A stretch of DNA of 64,000 nucleotides from Alkalibacterium sp. (GCA_020832185.1 JAFIFE010000023.1:124001-188000); one strand, 5' to 3'; numbered from the stretch's first letter, positions 18,548 to 28,839 are shown. Numbers and translations: made by a program. Notes: generated by a model from the letters alone, not told the origin.

Positions 18548-21500
18548 ATGTTTTTTGACTCAGATTATATAACATTCAGTAAGAAATCCGGTACGGTAAC
18601 AATCTCAGACAGTGAGCAGACGCTTCCAGTTGTAGTACTGGACACGGAACACAAAAGTGTAAAAAGAGCAGCAAAGGATTTAGTGAACGATATAGAGAGA
18701 GTATCTGGGTGTAAACCGGAATTGAACTGTGAGATTCCGGATACGCCAGCCATTATCGTTGGAACAGTGGCCAATGAAAATCTGATGACAGTCGTTGGTC
18801 TAAATGGAGACGCTTTAAAAGGAAAATGGGAAAGTTTCCTGATACAAACAGTTAAGTTGCCAGGTCAGTCGGCCTCAAGCATCCTGATACTTGGAAGTGA
18901 CAACCGGGGTGCGATCTATGGAATGTATGACCTCACCGAAAAAATAGGTGTATCGCCGTGGCACTGGTGGATGGATGTCCCCGTTAAGCGACATGAAGCA
19001 CTTTATATGAAAGAAGGAAAAGTCCTTCAGGGAGAACCAAGTGTTCAGTACCGAGGTTTCTTTTTGAATGACGAAGGCCCCTCTCTGATGACTTGGGTCA
19101 GGAGCCATTTCCCGGATTTCACTCATGAGTTTTATGAAAAAATATTTGAATTAACCCTGCGTTTGAAAGCTAATTACCATTGGCCGGCAATGTGGGACAG
19201 TACATTTTATGAAGACGATGAAAAGAATAGTGAGACAGCTGATTTATACGGAGTAGTGATTGGTACGTCTCATCATGAACCGATGGATCGGCCGCATGGC
19301 GACTGGAAAGCCCATAAACAGGGACCATGGGACTACTCAACCAATAAAGATTACTTAAAGAAATTCTGGACCGAAGGCATACAGCGGTCAGAACCGTTTG
19401 AAACAATCATTAACCTGGGGATGCGTGGAGATGGAGACGAACCAATGGGTGGAGATCTGTCTTTCCAGGAGAAAATCAAACTGATGGAAACGATTATCGC
19501 TGACCAGCGTCAGATCATAGAAGACACGATGGGGAGTCCTGTAGAATCAATCCCCCAAATGTGGGCTCTATATAAAGAGGTAAAAGAGTACTATGACTCG
19601 GGGATGGTTATACCCGAAGATGTGACCCTCCTTTGGGGAGACGATAACTTTGGGAATATCAGACGTTTGCCGACTAAAGAAGAACGGTCCAGAAAAGGCG
19701 GGGCGGGCATCTATTATCACTTTGATTATGTGGGTGGACCACGTTCATACAAGTGGGTCAATACCGTTCCAATTCAGAAAACCTATGAACAGATGCAGAA
19801 AGCATTTGCTTATGATGCAAAGAAACTTTGGATTGTAAACGTAGGAGACCTTAAACCTATGGAGTTCCAGACAGAATTCTTTCTCCGTTTAGCTTGGGAT
19901 GTTGACGCATTTTCTCCGGAGAATCTTCACACTTACAGCAGAGAATGGGCTGCTTATACGTTCGGAGAAAAGTTTGGTGATGATATAGCCCAGATTATAA
20001 GAGACTACGTTAAATTTAACGGGCGCCTTAAACCTGAAGTCATTAATCTGGTCGATTTGTACAGCTGGGAAAATGAATATGAAGCGGAGTGCATTCTTGA
20101 AGAATTCACTTCAACGGTTGATTTAGCTGAATCGGTCATGAGTAGACTCCCTTACGCGCTAAGAGATGCTTTTTATCAGGTGGCTTATTATCCTGCAAAA
20201 GCCTCTTTTACGGTTTTAAAACTGCAGCTGATGGTTAACTTGAGCAGATTGTACAAAGCACAAGGACGTGTGGCAGCTAATGCTGCTGCGCTGGAAGCTG
20301 AACGCCTTTTTGAAGAAGATAAACGTCTGACATTTGAGTACAATAAACGGGTGTCGAATGGGAAATGGGACCACATGATGGATCAGCTCCATATTGGATA
20401 CACTTACTGGCAGCAGCCGGACGACTTGGTCATGCCAGAAGTATCTACTCTAACGATGGATGACATGTCAGCTGGCGAATTTGGGGTTGAAATAGTGGGA
20501 CCCTCGGAATCAGACGTCTACACTAAGGCGCCATTTACTGTTGATGTGTACAACAAAGGAATGGAGCCTGTAGATATAGAAGGTGTATCAGACAAAGAGT
20601 GGGTCAGGATTGAGAAGTCGTCCTTCACGCTTTCCGTCCAGACAAGAGTCACTATTCAAGTTGATTGGGAACGCGCTCCTGCGGGGAGAACTGAGTTCAC
20701 ATGCACGTTCACAAATGGTAAAGGGAATTCAGAATCAGTACTCTTGAGTATAGATCATCCTGATCAGCTTTTATCAGGTGGATATGTACCCATACAGGGA
20801 AAAATTGCGATTGAAGCAGAGCACTACACGAGTAAGAGAGACACAGAACACCATAAATGGACCGTGATTCCTGACTATGGCCTGACACAGTCCGCTATGG
20901 CTATCTACCCAGTTGAATTCAAAAGGGACTATTCTATAGAAGAAAGTCCGGCATTGTCTTACGATATCGTATTGCCTGAATCAAGTGATCTGGAAGTCAT
21001 GATCGTAACGGCACCTTCTCTTCCTTTCGATCCGGACAGAGGTATGCGTCTTGCCTTAACATTAGACGAGCTTAAGCCTGAGATTGTTCATCCGGGTGAT
21101 TTGACTCAAAATGGTGAGCGCGATTCGCCAGACTGGCAGAAGAGTGTCATCTATAACAGACACACCTACACAAAAGAGTTCAAACAGGTAGAAGCCGGCC
21201 GTCACATTCTCCACGTGAAGCTGTTTGATCCACAAGTGGTGATTCAGAAAATTATTATTAATTGCGGAGGTCTCAAACCGACATACCTTGGACCTCAAGT
21301 GACACCACACACAGACCACCTGGATACACACACACTCACTCTGCCTGCCAGTCAGCAAGATTATTCGTTCATTCCAGGGTATTTAGTCACACGCATCGGT
21401 TATGTGACGACAACTGGTTTTTACAGATTCAGATCAGGAAAAGAGAGCAATACATTGATGAAAATAGACGGACAATCGGTCGATGCATCTGAATCGATCC

Positions 21501-21874
21501 ACCTGACGGCAGGATATCATGAGTTTGAGGTCTCTGATGATAAGGGGACGCTGAATGCTGTACTCGAAAAAGAAAGCGCGCTGGCTTTAATTCCTCGTAT
21601 CCAAAAGGGAGAGGAAGATGAATGGATATTGGATCTGATGCTTCACAATCCTGAAGAGTCAGCTGTCTCGTATAGACTGGGTGCATCACTTTTAGGCAAG
21701 AGCGAGTCTGTCCAAATGGGTGCTTCAAGAGGCACGTTGAAGTCTGATGAGCAGCGACTCGTTAATTTTATTAAAGGCACCCATTCTGGCTTTTTGCCGG
21801 AACGAATGATGATAGAAATAGAAAGTGAAGGGTACACACGCACGATCAGTCACACCATAAATAGATTAAGCTAA
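18548..21874 (+). CDS. Xylan alpha-1,2-glucuronidase, GH115
   Basis: This cytosolic protein of 1108 residues has no signal peptide. The blocks DNRGAIYGMYDLTEKIGVSP, LRLKANYHWPAMWDS, GTSHHEPMDR, LGMRGDGDEPM and LLWGDDNFGNIRRLP are hallmarks of GH115, which removes (4-O-methyl)glucuronate from internal as well as terminal xylose units. A C-terminal beta-rich region of about 400 residues follows the catalytic core. The ATG at 18548 directly follows GGAGG; an in-frame TTG at 18536 is not preferred. It complements the GH67 enzyme, which acts only on terminal substituents. Confidence 0.9.
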   Translation: MFFDSDYITFSKKSGTVTISDSEQTLPVVVLDTEHKSVKRAAKDLVNDIERVSGCKPELNCEIPDTPAIIVGTVANENLMTVVGLNGDALKGKWESFLIQTVKLPGQSASSILILGSDNRGAIYGMYDLTEKIGVSPWHWWMDVPVKRHEALYMKEGKVLQGEPSVQYRGFFLNDEGPSLMTWVRSHFPDFTHEFYEKIFELTLRLKANYHWPAMWDSTFYEDDEKNSETADLYGVVIGTSHHEPMDRPHGDWKAHKQGPWDYSTNKDYLKKFWTEGIQRSEPFETIINLGMRGDGDEPMGGDLSFQEKIKLMETIIADQRQIIEDTMGSPVESIPQMWALYKEVKEYYDSGMVIPEDVTLLWGDDNFGNIRRLPTKEERSRKGGAGIYYHFDYVGGPRSYKWVNTVPIQKTYEQMQKAFAYDAKKLWIVNVGDLKPMEFQTEFFLRLAWDVDAFSPENLHTYSREWAAYTFGEKFGDDIAQIIRDYVKFNGRLKPEVINLVDLYSWENEYEAECILEEFTSTVDLAESVMSRLPYALRDAFYQVAYYPAKASFTVLKLQLMVNLSRLYKAQGRVAANAAALEAERLFEEDKRLTFEYNKRVSNGKWDHMMDQLHIGYTYWQQPDDLVMPEVSTLTMDDMSAGEFGVEIVGPSESDVYTKAPFTVDVYNKGMEPVDIEGVSDKEWVRIEKSSFTLSVQTRVTIQVDWERAPAGRTEFTCTFTNGKGNSESVLLSIDHPDQLLSGGYVPIQGKIAIEAEHYTSKRDTEHHKWTVIPDYGLTQSAMAIYPVEFKRDYSIEESPALSYDIVLPESSDLEVMIVTAPSLPFDPDRGMRLALTLDELKPEIVHPGDLTQNGERDSPDWQKSVIYNRHTYTKEFKQVEAGRHILHVKLFDPQVVIQKIIINCGGLKPTYLGPQVTPHTDHLDTHTLTLPASQQDYSFIPGYLVTRIGYVTTTGFYRFRSGKESNTLMKIDGQSVDASESIHLTAGYHEFEVSDDKGTLNAVLEKESALALIPRIQKGEEDEWILDLMLHNPEESAVSYRLGASLLGKSESVQMGASRGTLKSDEQRLVNFIKGTHSGFLPERMMIEIESEGYTRTISHTINRLS

Positions 21875-21889
21875 CGAGGAGATTAGATA

Positions 21890-23023
21890 ATGACACGTTT
21901 AGAAAAAACTACGTACAGAAATCGGTTTAAAGAAGCAGGGTATACAGATCAGGAGATAGAAGAAAAAATCAAGTCTACATGGGATGCCATTTTTGTTCAT
22001 CCAGAGACTAAGTTCTATTTTAATGCCGGTGAAGACATGGGGTACATGGTTGATACGGGAAATACGGATATACGAACGGAAGGCCAGTCTTATGGAATGA
22101 TGATGGCCGTTCAAATGGATCGACAGGACATTTTCGATCGCATTTGGAAATGGACAGATACCTATATGAGAAATCATGAAGGACCTTACAAAGGGTACTT
22201 TGGATGGCATGCAACTTTAGACGGTGAAAAAATGAGTGAAGGACCAGCTCCTGATGGAGAAGAGTTTTTTGCGATGGCATTATTCCTTGCTTCCATCAGG
22301 TGGGGTGATAAGACACAAGCCCCATTCAACTACAGCGAACAAGCAAAAGAGTTATTGTCAGTCTGCATACACAAAGGGGAAAATGATGAAGAAGGAGATC
22401 CCATGTGGAATCCTGAGAATCATCTGATCAAGTTTGTACCAGACTGGGAATTTACTGACCCGTCTTATCACTTGCCTCATTTCTATGAGTGCTTTGCAGA
22501 ATGGGCGAATGAAGAAGACCGCGAGTTCTGGCACAAAGCAGCAGAAGCCAGTCGAGCATTCATACCCCAATCAACTCACCCTGAAACAGGTATGAATCCT
22601 GAGTATTCTCATTATGATGGCTCACCAAATCCAGTTAATGATCACGGTGATTTTTATAGTGATGCTTACCGTCTCGCAGCAAATGTGGGATTAGATTCAG
22701 AATGGTTTGGCAAACGTGACGCGTACGAACAGATCATTGAAAACTTGATCAGCTTCTTCGATGGAAAGGAACTGGACGAGTATCAAAAATATGTCATCGA
22801 TGGAACAGATACAGGTGAACCCTCACTTCATCCCATCGGACTTCTTTCAGCAAATGCAATGGGCGTACTGGCACTCGACCAGTCAGAATTAACTGATCGA
22901 ATCGTCAAACAGTTTTTCACCACTGCACCACGAGAAGGCAACAGACGTTATTACGATAACGGCTTATACTTCTTCACTGTACTGGCCTTGAGCGGACAAT
23001 ACCGTATGAACTGGACAGACTAA
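21890..23023 (+). CDS. Reducing-end xylose-releasing exo-oligoxylanase, GH8 (Rex type)
   Basis: This 377-residue cytosolic (alpha/alpha)6-barrel enzyme has general acid Glu64 in IRTEGQSYGMMM and the base region NDHGDFYSDAYR (Asp254/Asp258). SLHP at 312-315 matches the Leu-His-Pro loop that blocks the +2 subsite and restricts Rex enzymes to release of xylose from the reducing end, setting it apart from endo-acting GH8 xylanases. It complements XynB, which works from the other end. GAGGAG precedes the ATG. Confidence 0.92.
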   Translation: MTRLEKTTYRNRFKEAGYTDQEIEEKIKSTWDAIFVHPETKFYFNAGEDMGYMVDTGNTDIRTEGQSYGMMMAVQMDRQDIFDRIWKWTDTYMRNHEGPYKGYFGWHATLDGEKMSEGPAPDGEEFFAMALFLASIRWGDKTQAPFNYSEQAKELLSVCIHKGENDEEGDPMWNPENHLIKFVPDWEFTDPSYHLPHFYECFAEWANEEDREFWHKAAEASRAFIPQSTHPETGMNPEYSHYDGSPNPVNDHGDFYSDAYRLAANVGLDSEWFGKRDAYEQIIENLISFFDGKELDEYQKYVIDGTDTGEPSLHPIGLLSANAMGVLALDQSELTDRIVKQFFTTAPREGNRRYYDNGLYFFTVLALSGQYRMNWTD

Positions 23024-23080
23024 ATTTAATTTCGATAAGATGACTAAAAAAACTAGACACTGAAAAGGAGAAAAGACAAC

Positions 23081-24076
23081 ATGACTAAACAATTACTGAC
23101 TTTAAAAGATGCGTATAAGGATTACTTCAAAGTAGGGGTAGCTGTAAGTCCAGAAACGTTAGAAAGAGATGGAGAATTGATCAGCAAGCAGTTTAACAGT
23201 TTAACTGCAGAAAATGTGATGAAACCCGAAGAAGTACAACCGGAAGAAGGCGTCTTTACATTCGAAAAGGCTGATAAAATTGTGGACTTTGCTAAAGCGA
23301 ATGACATGACCATGCGCGGACACACATTAGTCTGGCACAACCAGACACCAGAATGGGTATTTAAAGATGGGGATAAATCAGCTAGCCGCGATTTAGCACT
23401 GGACCGCATGAAAAAACATATGGATGTAGTGATGAATCATTTCAAAACCCCTTTTTATGCGTGGGATGTTATCAATGAAGTCATAGCGGATGAAGGAAAT
23501 GACTTGTTGCGTGAATCGCCTTGGCGTTCTATAATTGGAGACGACTATGTGCAGAAAGCATTTGAATTTGCTAGACAGGCTAATCCTGATGTCGCACTGT
23601 ATTATAATGACTACAACGAATCTCACCCAGCTAAAAGAGACAAAATTTTCACGATGATCAAAGATATGATGGACAAAGGTACGCCAATTGACGGTGTTGG
23701 CCTGCAGGCGCACTGGGGTCTTGAAGATCCAAGTCTGGATAATATCAAAGCAGCAATCGAAAAGTATGCGTCTCTTGGATTGACCCTTCAAATCACTGAG
23801 ATGGATGTGTCTGTCTTTAACTTTGATGACAAGCGTACGGACTTGACTGCACCAACTGCTGAAATGATGGAAAAACAAGCTGAACGTTACGATGCCTTTT
23901 TCTCATTATTTAGAGAATACAGTGAGCATATTGATTCGGTTACTCTATGGGCAGCAAGTGACCGCTACAACTGGTTAGATGATTTCCCAGTTCGTGGACG
24001 CAAGAACTGGCCAATGTTGTTTGATGTGAACAACCAGCCAAAAGAGAGCTTTAATCGAGTAGTCTCTTATAAATAA
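23081..24076 (+). CDS. xynA: Intracellular endo-1,4-beta-xylanase, GH10
   Basis: This 331-residue protein is a bare GH10 TIM barrel with no signal peptide and no binding module. Acid/base Glu133 lies in WDVINEVIAD and nucleophile Glu240 in LQITEMDVSVF; RGHTLVWHNQTPEW is the conserved substrate-cleft segment. Its size and lack of export match the intracellular XynA2-type enzymes that cut imported aldouronates and xylo-oligosaccharides. It stands between the GH8 gene and a DUF975-like gene. AAAAGGAG precedes the ATG. Confidence 0.95.
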   Translation: MTKQLLTLKDAYKDYFKVGVAVSPETLERDGELISKQFNSLTAENVMKPEEVQPEEGVFTFEKADKIVDFAKANDMTMRGHTLVWHNQTPEWVFKDGDKSASRDLALDRMKKHMDVVMNHFKTPFYAWDVINEVIADEGNDLLRESPWRSIIGDDYVQKAFEFARQANPDVALYYNDYNESHPAKRDKIFTMIKDMMDKGTPIDGVGLQAHWGLEDPSLDNIKAAIEKYASLGLTLQITEMDVSVFNFDDKRTDLTAPTAEMMEKQAERYDAFFSLFREYSEHIDSVTLWAASDRYNWLDDFPVRGRKNWPMLFDVNNQPKESFNRVVSYK

Positions 24077-24107
24077 TTTATTGGTTTAAAAAGGAAGGAA
24101 GAATGAC

Positions 24108-24992
24108 ATGACAATAGGAATGCTAAGAGGGCAAGCTTCACAAGCAATGAAAGGGAACAGATTGATCTTAATGGTAGGTTATGTTTTATCATTAGTCACA
24201 TGGACACTCACAGCGCAAATTTTTATCAACGTGTTTGGATTTGACCGAGTGTTTTCCATAATCGATCTATTTGCTGGAGGATGGAGTGGCTTTCAGTGGA
24301 CCTATCTGTTGATGCCCGTTCTTCTGATTATCCTTTTTTTACTGGGCGATATGCTTCATATGAGCTATCGATGGTTTGGACTAGACCTTTTAAACAACAA
24401 AGCGTTAGATGTCAAAAGGGTCTTTCAGGGCTTTCAAAAAACTCAGGCAAGGAAATTATTTTCCCTTATAGCTTTAAGAGGAGCAATCGTTTTAGGGTGG
24501 ACGCTTCTTTTCGTTATCCCTGGTATCTGGAAAGCTTACCTGTATAGTCAGGCCGCGAACTGCCTGAAAGATGATCCGACACTGAATGCCATGCAGGCTT
24601 TAAAAAAATCTGAAGATCTGATGAAGGGTAACAGTTATAAATATGCGATACTTCAAGGGGTTTTTGCGCCATGGTATGTGGTCCCAATCGGATTGTTTGT
24701 GTTTTTTATATGGAGTAACCGAGCCGAACTTCAGGTCGGACTTGAAACGGGCCAGGATGGGGCTGAACTGATTTTCGGTGTGGTTCTGGCGTTCCTGCTG
24801 ATGATCGGTCTCGTTCTGCTGCTATTTTCTTTATACGTTGAACCGTATAAAATGGTTTCAAAACAGGCGTTTTATCAGTTCATAGCACATCCTGCAGAAG
24901 AAGACCCTTATGATGACTTTGAAAAAGAATTAATGGATCGCCAGGGATTAAAGCGTAATTCAACACAAGTGACTCCTAGAATCAAGAAATAG
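24108..24992 (+). CDS. DUF975-like membrane protein
   Basis: This 294-residue protein has about five or six hydrophobic segments. The N-terminal QASQAMKGNRLILMVGYV, the central LIALRGAIVLGWTLLFVIPGIWKAYLYSQA and SEDLMKGNSYKY resemble the DUF975 family of integral membrane proteins, whose function is not established. The cytosolic tail is charged (residues about 268-294). It is cotranscribed with the xylanase and esterase genes, so a role around the cell envelope during xylan use is possible. GGAAGGAAG precedes the ATG. Confidence 0.6.
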   Translation: MTIGMLRGQASQAMKGNRLILMVGYVLSLVTWTLTAQIFINVFGFDRVFSIIDLFAGGWSGFQWTYLLMPVLLIILFLLGDMLHMSYRWFGLDLLNNKALDVKRVFQGFQKTQARKLFSLIALRGAIVLGWTLLFVIPGIWKAYLYSQAANCLKDDPTLNAMQALKKSEDLMKGNSYKYAILQGVFAPWYVVPIGLFVFFIWSNRAELQVGLETGQDGAELIFGVVLAFLLMIGLVLLLFSLYVEPYKMVSKQAFYQFIAHPAEEDPYDDFEKELMDRQGLKRNSTQVTPRIKK

Positions 24993-25027
24993 ACCTATCA
25001 ACTATTCTATGAAAAGAAGGAAACAGA

Positions 25028-26917
25028 ATGATTAAAAGAGATCAGTTAAAGTTACCGAATACTCTGAGTGAAGGCATGATCATTCAGCAGAATAAACCAA
25101 TACAATTATCAGGAAAAGATAAAGTCGGTATTGATGTGACCATAGAGTTTAATGGAATAAAAGAAGGAACAAAGGCGGATGAAAAAGGCGACTGGTTTCT
25201 AACGTTTCCCTCCATGAAAGCTGGCGGACCGTATACATTGACGGTCTCCGGTTCAAGTGAGAAAACTGTTTCCGATATTTATATCGGAGAAGTCTGGCTG
25301 ATTGGCGGTCAATCTAATATGGAACTGCCAATCAATCGAACATACGATGAATTTAAAGAAGAGATAGATGCTGCTCACTTCCCTTTGATCCGTCAATTTC
25401 ATGTAGAGATGGACTTGGCTTTCGAAGGACCCAAACACATGATGGAACAGGGCGAGTGGAAACAGGCTGTTCAGGAAAATATTCAGGATTTCTCGTCACT
25501 AGGCTTCTTTTACGCTAAGAAATTATATCAAGAACTGAATGTTGCGGTCGGTATTATTCATACTGCGGTCGGGGGGACACCCGTTGAAGCCTGGATGAAG
25601 GAAGAAACGTTAAGGTCTCTAGGCAACTATGATGAGGAAATGGATTACTGGAAAGATCCCGTCAATGTAGAAGCTGAAATAAAAAAAGATGCAGAAACGA
25701 CTCAAACCTGGTATGAAGACTTAAATAAGAGAGATGTAGGCTATGCAAATGGCAATGAATGGGTTAAAGAAAACCTGGATATTGACTCCTGGAAAAGCAT
25801 AACCGTTCCGTTTATGTTTAAAGATGTTGAAGAATTGAAGTCATTCTCAGGAGCTATCTGGTTTAGACGGACATTTAATGTCACGGAAGAGGATTTACAG
25901 TCTCAGTCTTACCGAATCAGATTAGGTTCGCTGATTAATGGTGATGAAACCTACTTGAATGGGAAAAAAATCGGTGTGACTGAATACCGTTACCCGCCTC
26001 GAAAATATCCGATCACTAAATCTGATTTGAAGTTGGGGACGAATACACTCGTTGTCCGTCTCTCAATAGATGCTGCCAACGGGGGCTTTATCCCTTCATT
26101 CCCTTATCAGCTTGAGCTTGATCATCAATCGATCGATTTAACGGGACAATGGCGATATAAAATCGGAGTTCGAAAAGAAAAGATCGATCCGATGCTGTTT
26201 TTACATTACAAACCGTCTGTTTTATATAATGCGATTCTTTACCCGCTTAGACATGTCGCTGTAAGAGGCTTTCTGTTTTATCAGGGGGAGTCGAATACAG
26301 GTCAGCCGATCGGTTACAAAGAGTTAATGAAGCTGATGATTGCAGATTGGCGACACTTATTTAGTGAAGAGCTACCGTTCTATTATGTACAGCTGGCAAA
26401 TTATGTGGACCCTGCAGCAGACAGGGATGACCACCAGTGGGCAGTCTTGAGATATGAACAGGACCGTGTCAGATTTGAAAATAAAAAGGTCGAAATGATT
26501 CCTGCGTATGACTGTGGAATTTCATATGAACTTCATCCTCATGATAAAAAAACACTGGCTCATCGACTGGCTGAGGTGGCACTAAATAGAACCTATCAAA
26601 TCGGCACTCCTTATGAGAATGTAGAGATTTCTTCTATAACTAATGATGGACAGGCCATCCGACTGACGCTTAAACACGTTGAAGGAAACCTCGTTCTATC
26701 AGATAAAATACCTGAATTTGATATCAAACTAAAGGATCAATGGATAGAATGGGCTGATTTTTCAGTGAGTGAACAGACTGTTGAACTCTCAATCAGTGAT
26801 TTGACGTCTGAGACAATCACAGGCGTCAGATATGCCTGGCGTAACGATCCGAGAGGGTACGTGTATGACTCGAAGACCAACCGGCCACTGCTGCCATTTA
26901 TTTGTCCATTAAACTAA
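25028..26917 (+). CDS. SGNH/SASA-family carbohydrate acetylesterase
   Basis: This 629-residue protein is of the sialate O-acetylesterase/acetyl-xylan-esterase-like type. The nucleophile is Ser96 in LIGGQSNMELP; block FYQGESNTGQP and the C-terminal YELHPHDKKTLAHRLAEVAL provide the remaining catalytic elements. A jelly-roll-like insert (about residues 235-385) interrupts the hydrolase fold, as in other members. It has no signal peptide. In this operon the likely job is deacetylation of imported xylo-oligosaccharides. It is the last gene before a bidirectional terminator. Confidence 0.8.
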   Translation: MIKRDQLKLPNTLSEGMIIQQNKPIQLSGKDKVGIDVTIEFNGIKEGTKADEKGDWFLTFPSMKAGGPYTLTVSGSSEKTVSDIYIGEVWLIGGQSNMELPINRTYDEFKEEIDAAHFPLIRQFHVEMDLAFEGPKHMMEQGEWKQAVQENIQDFSSLGFFYAKKLYQELNVAVGIIHTAVGGTPVEAWMKEETLRSLGNYDEEMDYWKDPVNVEAEIKKDAETTQTWYEDLNKRDVGYANGNEWVKENLDIDSWKSITVPFMFKDVEELKSFSGAIWFRRTFNVTEEDLQSQSYRIRLGSLINGDETYLNGKKIGVTEYRYPPRKYPITKSDLKLGTNTLVVRLSIDAANGGFIPSFPYQLELDHQSIDLTGQWRYKIGVRKEKIDPMLFLHYKPSVLYNAILYPLRHVAVRGFLFYQGESNTGQPIGYKELMKLMIADWRHLFSEELPFYYVQLANYVDPAADRDDHQWAVLRYEQDRVRFENKKVEMIPAYDCGISYELHPHDKKTLAHRLAEVALNRTYQIGTPYENVEISSITNDGQAIRLTLKHVEGNLVLSDKIPEFDIKLKDQWIEWADFSVSEQTVELSISDLTSETITGVRYAWRNDPRGYVYDSKTNRPLLPFICPLN

Positions 26918-26922
26918 AAAAG

Positions 26923-26970
26923 AGCGTCCAATTCGGAAGTGGCTAAAACCGAATTGGGCGCTTTATTTAC
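26923..26970. terminator. Terminator between esterase and small acidic protein genes
   Basis: AGCGTCCAATTCGG pairs with CCGAATTGGGCGCT (one G-U) around a 12-base loop, with A-rich left and T-rich right flanks. It lies between convergent genes and probably works in both directions. Confidence 0.8.
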
Positions 26971-27006
26971 TCACCTGTTTGATGAGTAAGTAATAAGAGA
27001 AGACAG

Positions 27007-27216
27007 TTAATCTTCTTTGTTTTCTTTTTTTGACTTTTCAAGATCATCTACTTTGTCTAAATCAAACTCTTTTTTATCTTCAGGGACAGATTCATTCTCT
27101 TTTTCTTCTTCTGTTTTTTCTACTTCACCTTCAGCTAAGCCTTCTTTCGTTTTCTTAGCCGCTTCTGCGTCTGCCGGGAGGGAAGGATTTCCTGCCATTG
27201 ATGGATCATTCTGCAT
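27007..27216 (-). CDS. Small acidic protein, paralogue 1
   Basis: This 69-residue protein is highly charged, with no hydrophobic segment, and is probably disordered. It starts MQNDPSMAGNP and ends with the motif FDLDKVDDLEKSK. The same tail (FDV[DE]KV[DE]EL) is found in small proteins encoded at 38125 and 61528, and MQNDP is shared with the latter. The ATG at 27216 is preferred over an in-frame upstream TTG, because AAAGGAG lies 11 bases before it. It stands between the xylan operon and xylA, on the opposite strand to both. No known family is recognised and no function is proposed. Confidence 0.75.
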   Translation of the reverse strand: MQNDPSMAGNPSLPADAEAAKKTKEGLAEGEVEKTEEEKENESVPEDKKEFDLDKVDDLEKSKKENKED

Positions 27217-27338
27217 AAATTCATCTACTCCTTTCAATTATCTATAAAATAGTATAGCATATTACTTAATGGAACGCTTTCATTTTGCTTATGCTCACCA
27301 TGAAACGAAATAACTTAAAAATAATTTTATAAAAGTTA

Positions 27339-27367
27339 TTGACACCGTTTCCAGAATGATGTATTGT
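27339..27367 (+). promoter_or_regulatory. xylA promoter with overlapping cre
   Basis: TTGACA (27339-27344), 17 bp, TATTGT (27362-27367). The cre-like TGACACCGTTTCCA at 27340-27353 covers the -35 and matches the consensus at all fixed positions but one. Confidence 0.75.
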
Positions 27368-27391
27368 TAGTTAGTAAGTTAAACCAACTAA
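27367..27391 (+). promoter_or_regulatory. XylR operator before xylA
   Basis: A 25-bp element beginning TTAGTTAGTA and ending CCAACTAA overlaps the end of the -10 box and the transcription start. It has the same length and end sequences as the operator before aguA, so both units should answer to XylR. Confidence 0.75.
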
Positions 27392-27428
27392 CATTTTTAT
27401 ATATAAAACGAGAGGAGCAATAGTGTAT

Positions 27429-28757
27429 ATGGCATATTTTGACAACATTAGTAAAATTAAATTTGATGGTGCAAAATCTAAAGATCCATTAGCATTTAAA
27501 TTTTACAACCCTGAAGAAAAAATCAACGGAAAAACAATGGAGGAGACACTAAAATTTGGTGTGGCTTACTGGCACACATTTATGGAAGATCTTTCTGATC
27601 CGTTTGGTGTTGGAACTGCTCAACGTCCATGGGATAAATTCTCTGATCCAATGGATAAAGCAAAAGCTCGCGTTGATGCAAGTTTTGAGTTCTTCGATAA
27701 ATTAGGAATTCCATACTTCTGTTTCCACGATTTTGATATCGCACCAGAAGGAAGCAACCTGAAAGAAACATTAGCTAACCAGGATGTCATTGTGGACATG
27801 ATGGAAGATTACTTAAAAGACAGCAAAGTGAAACTACTTTGGAATACAGTAAATAACTTTACTAACCCAATGTTCGTTCACGGAGCGTCAACTTCAAACA
27901 ACGCTGACGTATTTGCTTATGCAGCTGCTAAAGTGAAAAAAGGATTGGAAGTTGGGAAACGTTTAGGATCAGAAAGTTACGTATTCTGGGGTGGACGTGA
28001 AGGATATGAAAGTTTATTAAACACTAACATGGGTCTTGAACTGGACAACTTGGCACGTTTCTTCCACATGGCGAATGACTATGCGAAAGAAATTGGTTTT
28101 GATGCTCAATTCCTGATCGAACCTAAACCAAAAGAGCCAACTACTCACCAATATGACTTTGACGTTGCTCACGGGTTTGCATTCCTGCAGAAATATAACT
28201 TACAAGATGTATTCAAATTCAATATTGAAGCTAACCATGCTACTTTAGCAGGACACAGCTTCGAGCACGAATTACACTATGCACGTATCAATGGCATGTT
28301 AGGATCAGTAGATGCTAACCAGGGTCACCCACAACTTGGATGGGACACAGATGAATTCCCTTCAGATTTATACGCTACAACATTAGCTATGTATGAAATC
28401 TTGAAGAATGGTGGTCTTGAAAAAGGTGGATTGAACTTTGATGCTAAAGTTCGTCGTACATCATTCAAACCAGAAGACTTATTCAAAGCTCATATCGTAG
28501 GAATGGACAGCTTTGCGTTAGGTGCAAAAGTTGCTCAACGTATGATCGATGATAAAGCACTTGATTCACTTGTTGAAAAACGTTACAGCTCATTTAGTGA
28601 AGGTATCGGTAAAGATATCGTTGATGGAAACACAGACTTCAAGAAATTACAGGATTACGCTCTTACACTTGATAAAGTTGAAAACGAATCTGGTAATGTA
28701 GAAGTAATCAAGTCTATCTTGAACCAGTATTTAGTCACTACAATCGCTGACGCATAA
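27429..28757 (+). CDS. xylA: Xylose isomerase
   Basis: This 442-residue type-II xylose isomerase converts D-xylose to D-xylulose. [19 protein letters not shown] (catalytic His), [14 protein letters not shown] and [16 protein letters not shown] carry the active-site and metal ligands. The start is chosen at ATG 27429 because [10 protein letters not shown] aligns with the E. coli-type start; GTG at 27423 is nearer to the GAGGAG site and cannot be excluded. It stands as a single gene between its XylR/cre promoter and a terminator. Confidence 0.96.
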   Translation: MAYFDNISKIKFDGAKSKDPLAFKFYNPEEKINGKTMEETLKFGVAYWHTFMEDLSDPFGVGTAQRPWDKFSDPMDKAKARVDASFEFFDKLGIPYFCFHDFDIAPEGSNLKETLANQDVIVDMMEDYLKDSKVKLLWNTVNNFTNPMFVHGASTSNNADVFAYAAAKVKKGLEVGKRLGSESYVFWGGREGYESLLNTNMGLELDNLARFFHMANDYAKEIGFDAQFLIEPKPKEPTTHQYDFDVAHGFAFLQKYNLQDVFKFNIEANHATLAGHSFEHELHYARINGMLGSVDANQGHPQLGWDTDEFPSDLYATTLAMYEILKNGGLEKGGLNFDAKVRRTSFKPEDLFKAHIVGMDSFALGAKVAQRMIDDKALDSLVEKRYSSFSEGIGKDIVDGNTDFKKLQDYALTLDKVENESGNVEVIKSILNQYLVTTIADA

Positions 28758-28783
28758 TTCAGATTTAAAGATAATCAAAAATG

Positions 28784-28839
28784 GTTATAAAGCACTGCAC
28801 TGATTTTTAAACATAGATTGTGTGCAGTGCTTTTATAAC
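28784..28839 (+). terminator. Terminator after xylA
   Basis: GTTATAAAGCACTGCAC pairs with GTGCAGTGC-tt-TTATAAC across a 21-base loop. The T-rich stretch is part of the right arm. Confidence 0.75.

Noticed and set aside
23393-23878. 161-codon open frame on the minus strand inside the GH10 gene
   Set aside because: Fully antisense to a gene with intact catalytic motifs; Cys/His/Ile/Val-rich translation typical of a shadow.
27017-27247. Ser/Phe-rich open frame on the plus strand
   Set aside because: It is the complement of the small acidic protein gene, whose tail is conserved in two other copies, so the minus strand is the coding one.
27423-27431. GTG start for xylA two codons upstream
   Set aside because: Possible by spacing, but ATG 27429 gives the N-terminus expected from homologues; kept only as an alternative.
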